Assembly (NCBI GenBank): GCA_036852015.1
Contig: JAANDG010000133.1
Location: 186,001-250,000, forward strand
DNA length: 64,000 nt
Direction of reading: 5' to 3'
Source of the DNA: Pelodera strongyloides
Lineage: Eukaryota > Nematoda > Chromadorea > Rhabditida > Rhabditidae
Shown: piece after piece, positions 35,657-46,365 of the stretch
Position numbering within the stretch: the stretch's first letter is position 1
Layout of the letters: every line of letters starts with the position of its first letter
Translations under genes and position numbers: made by a program
The notes under the pieces: model-generated
What the model was told of the DNA's origin: nothing
What the model saw: the letters and a program-made list of their open reading frames with translations, nothing else
Databases searched by the model: none

Positions 35657-38600
35657 TCATTCGCTTGAATCATTTAGCCTGGTGATAGCCTTGATGGCAA
35701 ATTTAGGTCCAGGGAACGGCCAGTCCCACTTATTCTCGAGCGGACCTTCGGGAACCGTCGTTTCAAACCAGAATGCCGGCCAATACCACCTGCAATAGCG
35801 CGATTACCACTATGTTTGACTTTGGTTTAAAAAAAGAGTTCGGAACTTCCACGAGTACGCAAGTTGCGGCAGGGACACTCCCTTTAATATAACAATAAAT
35901 TTAACATTAGTTTAAAATAAAAGGCTGAAGTCACGAACCATAATCGCGTAAGAGGTGCATGTGTTCTCATCACCCTGGGCATCTCGAACAACTGATGATA
36001 GGCCCAGAATACATGCGAGGTCAGCCAGTAGGCAATCACGACGTCCATTGTGTAGTGACCACCTGAATGAAGTTCTCGTAAGCATTGCTCATTGCAGGTC
36101 AGATACTGGTATAAGCATACACGGGGAAAGCAAACAACACGGAGAAAGCAAAACTGATACGAACCTGACAAAACAAGTGCGCCGATGCCAGCAAAAGTGA
36201 TCGGCACCATGACGTATCTAAAGCAATTGTATAAATTGAGTAAATAACGAAAAACAAACAGAAATCATATAGCTATTATTGCACAGGTAGAAGCTATGAA
36301 ATCATGGTTATTACTTCAGATAAATTCCTAACCTGAGCAAAGCGAGTTTCTTGGGAGTGTAGTGTTGTATCACAAAGAACATGAGTGTGAGAACAACGGT
36401 ATGTCCACTGAACATCAGGTCTCCACAGAGAATCTTATCCTGCCCGGATGTGAGGCCAAGAGTAACAACGTAGGTTATGAATCTGTAAAATATCGGCATG
36501 TTTAAAATCAAAAAAGTAGAATGTTAGGACGAATGAATACAAAAGATTTAGGCAAAAACACCTTTTTATGAGAAAAACAGCTAAATTGATCAACATAAAA
36601 CATATTAAGATTTAAGTTCTCTAATCGACTTTCTAAAATATATTAAGATGAAGTGATGGAGAATGAAACCATGGATTACGGTGAGAAGGGAGAACGGTAA
36701 TGTAAATTAACTATCAGTAAAGCTCCAGAATGATTTCACGATTACACCGATGGATATATAACAACGACGATTCAATCTTCTGTCCCCATTCAAAGACTCT
36801 ACATAGCTAGTGAGCACTAGCTTCTCGAAAAACGAATGTGATATTCTACGTAGTCGAACCAAATTCTACCTGGTAGCGATCTCGATTCCATACATGTGGC
36901 TTCTGTTTACTTGGGGCATGCAGATAGTGTCCCGGTTATGGAAGGATGGCGGCAAAAATGTAACGGACATAATCACAGCTCTCATTCCATACATGATCGC
37001 TCCAAGGAGAAACATTCTTCGCAGCACAACCCATCTGTGCCGATGCAACAGCACAACACCAAATGCAACAACGGAACTGAAATGAAAAAGGATAACGTGC
37101 TGCTTAAGGTCGGTTTACTGATAGTTTAGTGTGGTGAACGGCAAAGACTTGGAAAGACATAAGAGCTCCAAACGAACACTCAAAATCGAGGGAAGATAAA
37201 GATAAAAGTAAAACTTAATTCACCTGAGCGTTGACAGTACATCTCCGACACTCCACGCCCATCTCTGCTGAGGGAACGCCATGAAAACAATATCGGGCAG
37301 TGGCTCACGGGGAACAAAATCATGGATTACGGTGAGAAGGAAGAAGTTAAGGAAAGCCGAGATAAGGAGACAGAAAAAGGCGGCACACGTCTTTATTGCA
37401 TCTGATCCACCGACCACCTCAACCTAAATAAAACTCGTTTAATAAATAACACAATGCTCGGTAGTTAGTTAAAACAATAGTCGCCCACTTGTGTCATTTG
37501 TCATCATTGAAGGGACGGGCTCACTTTGTGAACGTTAGTCAGTTCTTAGTTTTACTAACCTAATAAATGTGAAAAAAAAAGTTATTTTTTTTCCCAGCCT
37601 TACAGTATCGGCTACAGTAAGTAGATAGAGAGCAATTTAAAGAAAAGATTTTTGACTTACCCTGGGGAAAATTATCAATTTCATGGACGCAATTGCTTCA
37701 GGCTGCCCTTTAGATTGTTATATCTACTTACTCTAGACTACTGTAAGGTTGGGGAAGTGAGACAAAAATGAGCGTATCTAAAAGAGTACTTGAGCTTGTT
37801 ATTTGATATTGGGATCATATTTGACCTTGAATTTTTTCACACATGACACAAATAAGAACAAACTAACGTTCGTGAAGTGAGCCCGTCCCTTTAAGGTTGC
37901 TGGCCCTGAACCCAATGAAACTTTATACCTGTTTCGTAGCGGGAACGCTCATTTGTCTCGGTGGGTCGTCGTCTTCTTCGATGCTGACCATGCATGTGTG
38001 GTTGGACCCGTCTGAATGCGTTTTCTCGTGCCGCATCGGACTGTCGCCGACTATCTGCAATATAGAATAAAACAAAGTCCCAATTAAATTCTATCACTAT
38101 CTACAAACGAGCAGTATTGAAGACACACGTATACTAAACGAGGAGCAGACACATCCAATCGTTGTATTTCAACGAGACATTCGACATTGCAAAAGACAAA
38201 GTACAAGTTTGGTCGCTCCGTAAAATGATGAGTATGATCAAAATCGATTCGAAGCAGTATAAAACAAATTGGTTGAAGTGGAATTTAGCATGATCCTACA
38301 GGCATTTTCTACAAAATGCGAAACGCGCAGGTGCATCTTCCAACCCAAATATCACAGACTGAAAGTACTTGGGTATTAACCACATTCTGCGACAACAAAA
38401 AATCCAAAATAGCAGATGGTAGACAGAAAAGTGACCCATAAGAACTCATAGAAGAAGAAGAAAAACATTAGTGATAGGGCAAATGATGCCGAAAATATCG
38501 GCATCATTTGAAAAAATGGGCCTATTCAAAGTGTGTCATAGAGCATTGAGCACGGTCACAGTCGACAGCAGGCATATGCAGAAGATTCAACAATTAATGG

Positions 38601-39714
38601 CAGAATCAATACAGATGCAAATACATTAGTAAAGGAAAAGTGCTCGTGACGAATGACATAACCAAACTTTAAAATGCCGCTGAAAATGGACCCATTTGGC
38701 AGTAATTTTATAACATGCATACGAAAATATGTGAAACATCTCTCTGGTGAGCCTTCAATTGCTCGCCCGGCTACGCGCACTTAAAAGGACAAAAATCAGC
38801 AGTAGTAAACAACCAAGAAAAGGGAATGAATGCGATCGGCCGTGTTCAACCTGAATTGATTTGTGAATTTAGGGTTGTGTAAAGTATTCGCCGACACAAT
38901 TGATTCTTTAATGTCAAAACAGAAAGTGCATCACGGATTTAATTGCCGGCACACCAAACAAAAACCATCTACATTTAACTCCTATTGAAATGTAGTTAAA
39001 TGTGAGCCCGATTGCAACAGTTAATTCATTTAAAGCACAAATCAATAGTGCAATAATATAAATACCAAAATGTAGACGCGTTCACATATTTTTTGTGAGA
39101 CAAAGAGCGTGGGACAGTGGACCAAAAAAGCTCTTTCAAAATAATGCACTTTATGAAATAGGCATTATAAGCCATATTCCCTGGTAATACAACAGAATTG
39201 CCGACTAATACATATTTACTACTCACTCTCCATAACTGTTCCAAACAAGCATTACAAAGTGATATTTTCGGAGAGCACCTTTACGGTGGGGATCAAACGG
39301 TCCCTTCAATTCGTTAGAGTTTTTTCATATTAATTCAGCTAACAATAAGGAATAATAACACAAACAAAGCAATATTTCAGGGGATATCAGGCGCCAAGAA
39401 GGAATACAAAAGCTTGGTGCAATAAGGGGGAAGACAAATACGACAGATTGTAGAACGCATGCTGCACTACAATTGGGGTGAATTCCAACACTACAGCGAA
39501 AGCGATAGCACACAGTGGTCGTTGTTCTATACTGATCGTAGTACTGAACACTTACCGTCATCTCACGGCTCTCAATTGCATAGAGTTCGGTAAAGGATCC
39601 CGGAGCTGACTCAGGACTGGAGTAGTCAACTGAACCCCGTAGTGGAACCTTGGAGTCGGACTGGTCCCGGCGATGGCCTCCCATCAGAATAGCATACCAA
39701 TACGCGGGCAGACA
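35657..39714 (-). CDS. Sphingomyelin synthase (phosphatidylcholine:ceramide cholinephosphotransferase)
   Basis: Transfers phosphocholine from phosphatidylcholine to ceramide in Golgi or plasma membrane. Exons: 39556-39714 (first ATG at 39684), 37929-38054, 37224-37423, 36870-37076, 36333-36482, 36165-36217, 35939-36062, 35657-35789; from that ATG 373 aa in one phase. Six membrane helices are expected; visible ones include FFCLLISAFLNFFLLTVIHD. Family signatures: LPDIVFMAFPQQRWAW, HRHRWVVLRRMFLLGA, CGDLMFSGHT (D3, first His) and SGHYTMDVVIAYWLTSH (D4, His and Asp), so the His-His-Asp triad is intact. The tail LENKWDWPFPGPKF resembles C. elegans SMS proteins. No SAM domain precedes it, unlike human SMS1. 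The splice acceptor at 39717-39715 implies at least one further 5' exon, possibly non-coding, up to 42.1 kb. The intron before 37423 holds a foldback. Which sms paralogue it is cannot be said. Confidence 0.92.
37508..37894. repeat. TTAA foldback element in a sphingomyelin synthase intron
   Basis: The left end reads TTGAAGGGACGGGCTCACTT and the right end AAGTGAGCCCGTCCCTTTAA. Internal arms CTTACAGTATCGGCTACAGTA / CTACTGTAAGG and AAGTAGATA / TATCTACTT also pair. One outer TTAA is intact and the other has decayed to TTGA. It sits entirely inside the intron 37424-37928. A partial relative starts at 44301 (TTAAAGGGTGGGGCTCACTT). Confidence 0.85.
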
Positions 39715-41500
39715 CTAGAAGCAAAACAGACATCAGCTAGCACCAACACAAATGCCATCGAAAAAACTGATAGTAGAAGATTCAGTGAGACAGGTTGCGA
39801 TATCCGGGAATGAGATGCTAAGCAAAGACCAGATGTTCTCGATACAGCAAATCAACATGTAAACAAACGCAGACTTGGATGATGTAGAATAGAAAAACTG
39901 AACGAAGCAACAAAGCGCGGGCAGATATGTCAACCAGAATAGATACGGCGGACCACTTGAAACATTAGACTGAACCAACTACATGGCTTATCCGGTGAGG
40001 AGCATTCTAGTGAATAAATATTTCATTAGGAAAGCTTTATAACGGTGACAAAGGCAACATCAATAGAGATGAATAATGGAGAAGTAACATGAATGCGTCC
40101 AAGCAGTAATTCCGTCGGGAGCGGGTCAAACAACATTTTTAAGCACAAAATGATTCAGATGACGTTAAATTAATCATTGATGCATGCTAGAATATCGCTA
40201 AACGATTAAAATTCAAATGGGACATGTTCACCTTTGTGGATATAATGCTTTCTAGTTTCCCAGTAAGTAAATCGATTTGCCTACAATTTTTGAGTTTTAC
40301 GAAATAGGATTTTTCGAAAGAGTCACGCAACATAATCTGGTAAAGCGTTTGAGTTTGGCTTGAAACAGAAGAATGTAGTTGCTCCCTTTTTCGACTTGTT
40401 TTCAACAATGCTCCTCTGACTGGCTGATAAACTATCAATAAAAAAGAGCTAGAACACAGTGTACTCTCGGACAAGAACAAAAACACCCATACGCACGCAT
40501 AAGTAGAAAAACACGGCCATATCTAGTAACTTAAAAACCAGTAACACTAGTTATTTGATTCTGAAGACAGTAGCTCAAAATCACAAAAAATCATACAGCA
40601 GGTACTCAATCTAAAAACCACCTTGTAAAAGTAATCAGTAGAATGTTGCAATGTGCGATCTCAATGGGATGCAATAATTCGCAACTACTCATTTAAAGGT
40701 TGTTTTGGAAAAGAATTCTGCCATTTGCCGCAGGAGGCAACCCAACCACGGTATAAAAAATTGATCACAAAAAGAGCGCTTGAGACGAATTAACTGGAAC
40801 TCGGGGTCGAAAGGCAATATGTGATACCGAATCGGGGCACATGTAAGAAGCTGGCTGATTGAACGAACCAAATAGATGAAGGTAGAGTAAGAGATGTCGA
40901 GAAAGAAAGTGTGGGAGTATGGGGAAAGAAAGGGTAGAGAGGGAAGAGAAGCTGGAGCATGAACCGAAAAGACGCCAAGAGATCCAGAACATCAGCGAAA
41001 GTTTTCATTCAAAAACACATTAGCAAAAACACAGTAGAGTGTGCGAGTCAACTAGACAACCCTTTAACTTTCTTGCTAGAGTAAATCAGTCACTAATCTT
41101 ATTCGTCTTGCTTGCAGGATTTTACTCTACACATCACTGTTGAGTAATGTTGTGTTTAGAATTTGCATTAAATAAAAAAAACTACAAAAAAATAAACATT
41201 AGTATAAAATAAAGGTACCTGACAAAATAGTGTCCGCTTCTGCGAAAATCTCTTGGGCTGGAAGCTCTCTTCAATAATAGATTTAAAATTAGTCCCTACT
41301 TTGCATAGTCTTTCCATAATAATTGGAAATCTTGCAAAATAAATTAAAACGAATTGTGTTAAAAAGAATTATTCCAGGAAATATTTCTCCTCGGCAAATA
41401 CGAGCACTAATTATATCAGATTTATTTTTATAAAAAGCAATCTCTGTTCTTTTCCATGCCCGTGTATTTCTTGCGCGAGTTTTATGTAATTTCTCTAACA
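39715..41500. other. Upstream of sphingomyelin synthase; polypurine tract
   Basis: Likely intron, 5' UTR or promoter of the sphingomyelin synthase gene. A strongly purine-rich run lies at about 40883-40953 (repeated GAGAGA/GAAAGAAAG words on the plus strand). No exon could be tied to the first supported coding exon with confidence. Confidence 0.35.
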
Positions 41501-41731
41501 TTAGGGCGCATTCGAGTTGGAAAAAATGCGAAAATTTCGCGAAATAATCAGTTCGAGTTCACTGTTAGCAAGTGTTAGCGCGCTGCGAAATATCCCGCTC
41601 ATATGAGTGACGCAGAGTTTCAAAAATATTTTTTTTTTCCTGGGCCCTCTTATTTGTCAACAATCTCTCGACCTATCAACTCGAACTGATTATTTCGCGA
41701 AATCATTTTGCCCAACTCGAATGCGCCCTTA
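41501..41731. repeat. Foldback element with AGGGCGCATTCGAGTTGG ends
   Basis: The left end TTAGGGCGCATTCGAGTTGG is mirrored by CCAACTCGAATGCGCCCTTA at the right end. Subterminal TTTCGCGAAATAATCAGTTCG pairs with CGAACTGATTATTTCGCG. The unit is 231 bp, has no coding potential and resembles the element at 32.95 kb at its ends. The flanks show TTA/TAA rather than full TTAA. Confidence 0.85.
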
Positions 41732-43943
41732 CGAATGAATTTCATTCAACATTCGTTTCTAGAGAGAATGAAGTTAGTTAATTCGGTCGAAAAAATCAAA
41801 CGATGTTGAACATGAGATTGAAACATACATGTGAGAGTACGAAAAATTTGTTGCATAGTTTCTTGTTGCAGAAAATATCAAGTGAACATTTCATAGGAGA
41901 TAGACACAAAACAGAATATTTTAGAGAGAATTATGAGATATATAAGGCAATACAATGATGTAGTTTGTCGCTTGCAATTTTGGACTTGGCAAGAGGCCAG
42001 CATTTTTCGAGGATCACATCCTTTCCAACGGTCAGCAGCCGCGGTCGATGCGCAAACTGCCCACGGGCTGGCCGATCTCACATCAACAAGCAGATGTCTG
42101 CTCCTCCACACCCGACACACTCCCTAGCTCTCTTTACCACCTCGGCTGTGCTCATTCTTCACCTCTAACTCCCAACTCTCTCCCTTTAAAATTCGAACCC
42201 AGCCAATAATCTACGGCATTTATGCTGCGAAAACTGTGTAGCAGCTGGCCTTTGTCGAAAAATAGCAAAATAATCAAGTTCGTTAAGACTTCAACCTCAA
42301 AAATCCTGTATAGTTGTCGCACAGATTACTACAAAGCCATATAAAAATGCGAAATTGCTACGGAGCGCATTTATACTTTTCTTTTAAACATTGTCTTCAA
42401 GTAATAACTAATCTTCCCAGCAGATGTAGTAGTTGTCTATGCCCGACTTTACTCTGACAAGCATCTGCACAAATACGGTGGTTTAATTTCACACCTCACA
42501 TCACGTCAGGTGGGCTTACCATCTGCATAAGAATTGAAAAGTGCCGTGAACGTCAATATTTCGTCAGTGATGTAGACAAATAAATCCATAAATATTGATT
42601 TGTATTCGTCTAATTTGTATTCCTGTGATTTACATAGGCTACCCAATATTCTGTTTATGGGTCTACCCATAATTCTCAGTAAACTTCCCCAAGAGCCTAT
42701 ACACCTCGTTTTTTGAATGTTATGGCTGAGTACCGTCTGTGCGTCTCGTTATAGCACACTCTCTCGACCACACTCTCCGAACTTGTCTCGTCAGGGCAAC
42801 TCAACAATTGGGCTGGGAGCTCGGAGGAACACTCAATCTATAGCTGGAATACACTTTGTCGAAAACAATACAACTAACTGCATCCGTGAGTAATGCCCAG
42901 AATGCATAGCAAGCCGGCAGCTGAACGATGAAAGCATGGATTCACAGGCAAACAGCTCACGGCAAAAATAAGGAAAGAGGGAGGTATTTTAAGGAATAAG
43001 ATCTATGGGCATGAACACAATAATTTCCGCACATTTTTGTGAACAGTATTGTGTTTTCGTCACGCTCTAAATATTTATTGGCTTAAAATGCATATCGGTG
43101 TGTTATGAAAGACACCCTTCTTAAATGGAAGTGTGGGTAGCAAAGTAATCTCTTAAAACCAAAAAGGGCTAGGCGCTATCGCGCCTAACCCCAAAATTGA
43201 CTATTGTAAAGTGAGTGTATGTACATACATACTTACTGAGTAGTAGATTCCGCTTCTGCAGAATTTATTTTTTAAATACGGTTATGTTTTAATGCTAAAA
43301 TCATGGCTACGTTTTTGTCTATGCCGACATGAAGAAATGTAACAAAGTGTCATTATATAGCAGACCGTTATATATAACAGATAATAGATGGGAAAAATAT
43401 GAAGAATGTAAGTGTGTGCGTTTCTGTTTGTATTTGTGATGGTGAATTTGAGTGTGGAGACAAACAAACGGCAAGTCACAACAAAATTTTCTACCAAAAC
43501 AACCAGTAAGATGAGAAAGTGCGATCAATCCGGTTCTCTAATAGACAGACACAAAGAAATATGCATGTTTCTATGCATCGTACCCGCCCTAGAAGCAATT
43601 TAAGACTTGGACCATTATTTTTTGCAACATCAATAACGCAATGCACATATACAGACTGAAAAGTCAAACTCCTTAGTTTTGCGAGGTTTGTTAATTCGTC
43701 TTTAGAGCCGCAAGTGGAATAAGAATCAATATAATGTTGCATGATATTTCACAAAATAAAGGCACTCTTATATACGAGTTCGATAACAAATCGACTTCAC
43801 GTATGAACAGCCGGGAATATTTATAAACAATTGAATATAAACACTTGATCAAAGAGAATTGATTCCAGTGATTTGCGCGAAACTGACCATTAGACCATAT
43901 AAAACAATTAAAACACTGTAGAGCAAGAAGAATTTGGAAGTTC
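41732..43943. other. Intergenic; possible 5' exon or promoter near 42.0-42.2 kb
   Basis: At 41990-42190 the base composition becomes GC- and C/T-rich (GGCTGGCCGATCTCACATCA, then a run of CTCCACACCCG words), which could mark the promoter or first exon of sphingomyelin synthase read leftwards, but there is no splice pair I can prove. The rest shows short open frames only and no recognisable gene. Confidence 0.3.
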
Positions 43944-44304
43944 TTAATGGCTCATGGTCAGGCCCACGTACAAAAAGCTTTCCCCGCTTGTTCTGCGATA
44001 AAACTCCCGATTACTAGAACGTGGCTGCGGAAACCGTCTTGGCATAAAACGCAAATTGGGGTGATTTATTAGCAATTGAAGATCCATACCGTAGTCAGCA
44101 CCCAAAAATAGCCACATACGGTTTTTTGGACATCCAAGGGTTGAAAACTCAACTGCGGTTTTTTTCCAAGTATCTTCTTTTCTGAATAACTTATCCAAAT
44201 TTGCATATTATGCAAAGCGGTTTTCGCAGCCACGTTTGAGGAAGCTGGGAGATTTATCACAGAAAATTGGGGAAAACTTTTAGTACGTGGGCCTGAGCCT
44301 TTAA
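43944..44304. repeat. TTAA-flanked foldback with CAGGCCCACGTAC ends
   Basis: The left end reads TTAATGGCTCATGGTCAGGCC then CACGTAC. The right end reads GTACGTGGGCCTGAGCCTTTAA. Internal ACGTGGCTGCGGAAACCG at left pairs with CGGTTTTCGCAGCCACGT at right, and GGTGATTTATTAGCAATT with the AGATTTATCACAG region. Both borders are TTAA. No coding frame with a recognisable product. Confidence 0.85.
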
Positions 44305-44525
44305 AGGGTGGGGCTCACTTCACGATCGTTGTTCGTTCTTATTTTTAACAAGTGTAAAAAAAATTCAAAGTCAACTATGATCCCAGCCGGGAGGAAGAAA
44401 GCGATATAGGCAAAGAGACTTAGAGACTGATAAAGTGTTGAGATAGCGACAAAGTTAGAGAGCGATTTCTTTCTGTAACTCTATCTGCCTATTGCGCTTT
44501 CTTCCTGTCGAATAGAAAGGAGCTT
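44301..44525. repeat. Partial element abutting the previous one, plus small palindrome
   Basis: Starting at the same TTAA that closes the preceding element, TTAAAGGGTGGGGCTCACTT and CGTTGTTCGTTCTTATTT resemble one end of the 37.51 kb element, but no matching right end is found. Within it AGGAAGAAAGCGATATAGGC (44392 onwards) pairs with GCCTATTGCGCTTTCTTCCT (ending about 44508). I read this as a truncated or rearranged foldback inserted next to, or sharing the target of, its neighbour. Confidence 0.6.
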
Positions 44526-46365
44526 CCAACCAAGTTTGTCCAAGCAAACTACAGACGCTAGGAACCTTGTGTTGGAAACTTTCTGTACAGATTGGGATTT
44601 ATATTGTGCATTACACATATTAAAATAAAGTAAGAGGCAATTTGAAACGACCCCATAACTTTAAAGCGAATTGAAATCGGATAGGATTTTGGTGTGCTGT
44701 TGCTGAGTTAACTGCTGGCAATGCCCCATACATTCTACGGATGGTTCATTTTAGAGTTACAATTAGCTTTATTCCGACCTGGGTGAATATCCAAATAACG
44801 AAAGATGAAAGGATGGCTAATGTAATGAATAGCGCGAAAATTCACAAGGATGTTAATTATGAAGACGTGCGAGAACGTTTTCATCAGATGAGAGGTACAA
44901 GGGGGGGCGAATGTGGGGGCTTGAAGGGTGCAAATTGCATTCCCCAAGGGAGCTGAATGGGGCCATCCACAGAGTGGAGGAAGGGAAAGTGAAGAATGAC
45001 CGAGGAAAACCGGATAATGAGAAAGTATTGTAACTATACACAGATATTTAGATTTATTAGCCCAAACATTTGATCGTTAACTACATGCTTGTTAAATGCT
45101 AAATGTAATTGATTAATGCAACACCTTTCACGGTGTCTCCCACTACATGTGCGATTACAGGAACTTCTCTCAACTCTGCGCTGCCTACGAATTCGACACC
45201 TGGATTATAAACGAGCAAGAATCTTTGCGAGATCGCTGTGAAGCAGTAATGACATTGCTAGAAAAATAAGTGTATTTTATTCGATTTATAAACTGATATA
45301 TATACATATACATACGTTTTTTGGCATCCGCTATACGTGTGTCGAAATAACGCAGTGACTAAATACCATTATCGTACGAAAATTATTTCCATTTCATTTT
45401 AAATGATTCACCATGGTACCATTCCCGCCCTTATATCGATTATCCGCTTCCATACCAAACATCGACCATCTTACAACAAGCAACCGTGTTATTTGCACAA
45501 ATTGACCTGGCCTATGCTCTTTGCCTTCCCTTAGTATTTGTTCTTACTGGTTACCATCCTGCAGAATGGTGCCCCGATCAGTCACAAGGAAACCCTTCTA
45601 GAACTATTGCGGATATTTTCAAAGCAACAACACTCACAGAATATTATTAATATTTTGTGGCTGTTCCGCCGGATTGTACAGTTCCTTTCGTTTATTACCG
45701 TCTATATTCTTGCTGCCGGTGAATAACACCCTACATATTATCAACAAATGAAATCGAAACAAAAAAAGCTCGATACTATAACACTTTTTTTGCCTTTTAG
45801 TAATATATGTCCTCATAAAATTTCGGATTTTCGAGCACGTTAATTTCTTCGTAATACTGTTTTCATTATAGTCATTACCATTCTTCTTTATCTTAAACAT
45901 TTAATAGCTTAATGTGTCATGGCTTATCGCGCATTATGACTTGCCAGCTTGTCTTCGGACGGTTTGAGACGAAACTAGCTAGCTCTTCTACACTTACTTC
46001 TTACGTTTGTTCGTTTTCACTTTACTCTTGTAGTTTGCTGTCTTGGCAGAACTTTCGAATGAACTGCGTGTTGTGCACGTGCTTACTTCGTTGACTGATC
46101 AAGGCACTATCTTTTGAGAAAAGGGACACCTTTGCCAGCCATCGCGTCTAAAGCCTTGTTCCGACTTATTTTCAGTGTTCTCGTTTTATTAACAATCGCG
46201 ATTTTACATCTGCGAACATCCAGACGTTTGTCGACTTTTTTTTTCAAAATCACATATTTTCATTTATAAAAATCACATATCACATCATTCTTCCGCCCCT
46301 TTTCACTTCAAGAAGCTCTATTTGATATCACGACAATTATTTTCATTAATCATATTTCCTTTCAG
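44526..46365. other. Upstream region of the carboxylesterase gene
   Basis: About 1.8 kb of AT-rich sequence with short open frames only. The promoter of the gene at 46366 must lie here, but no TATA box or other element can be singled out among many AT-rich stretches. Confidence 0.4.
46350..46365 (+). promoter_or_regulatory. Candidate spliced-leader trans-splice acceptor
   Basis: CATATTTCCTTTCAG ends exactly at the base before the carboxylesterase ATG at 46366. In nematodes such a strong acceptor with no upstream coding exon is the usual mark of SL1 trans-splicing. A non-coding 5' exon with a conventional intron is the alternative. Confidence 0.55.
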
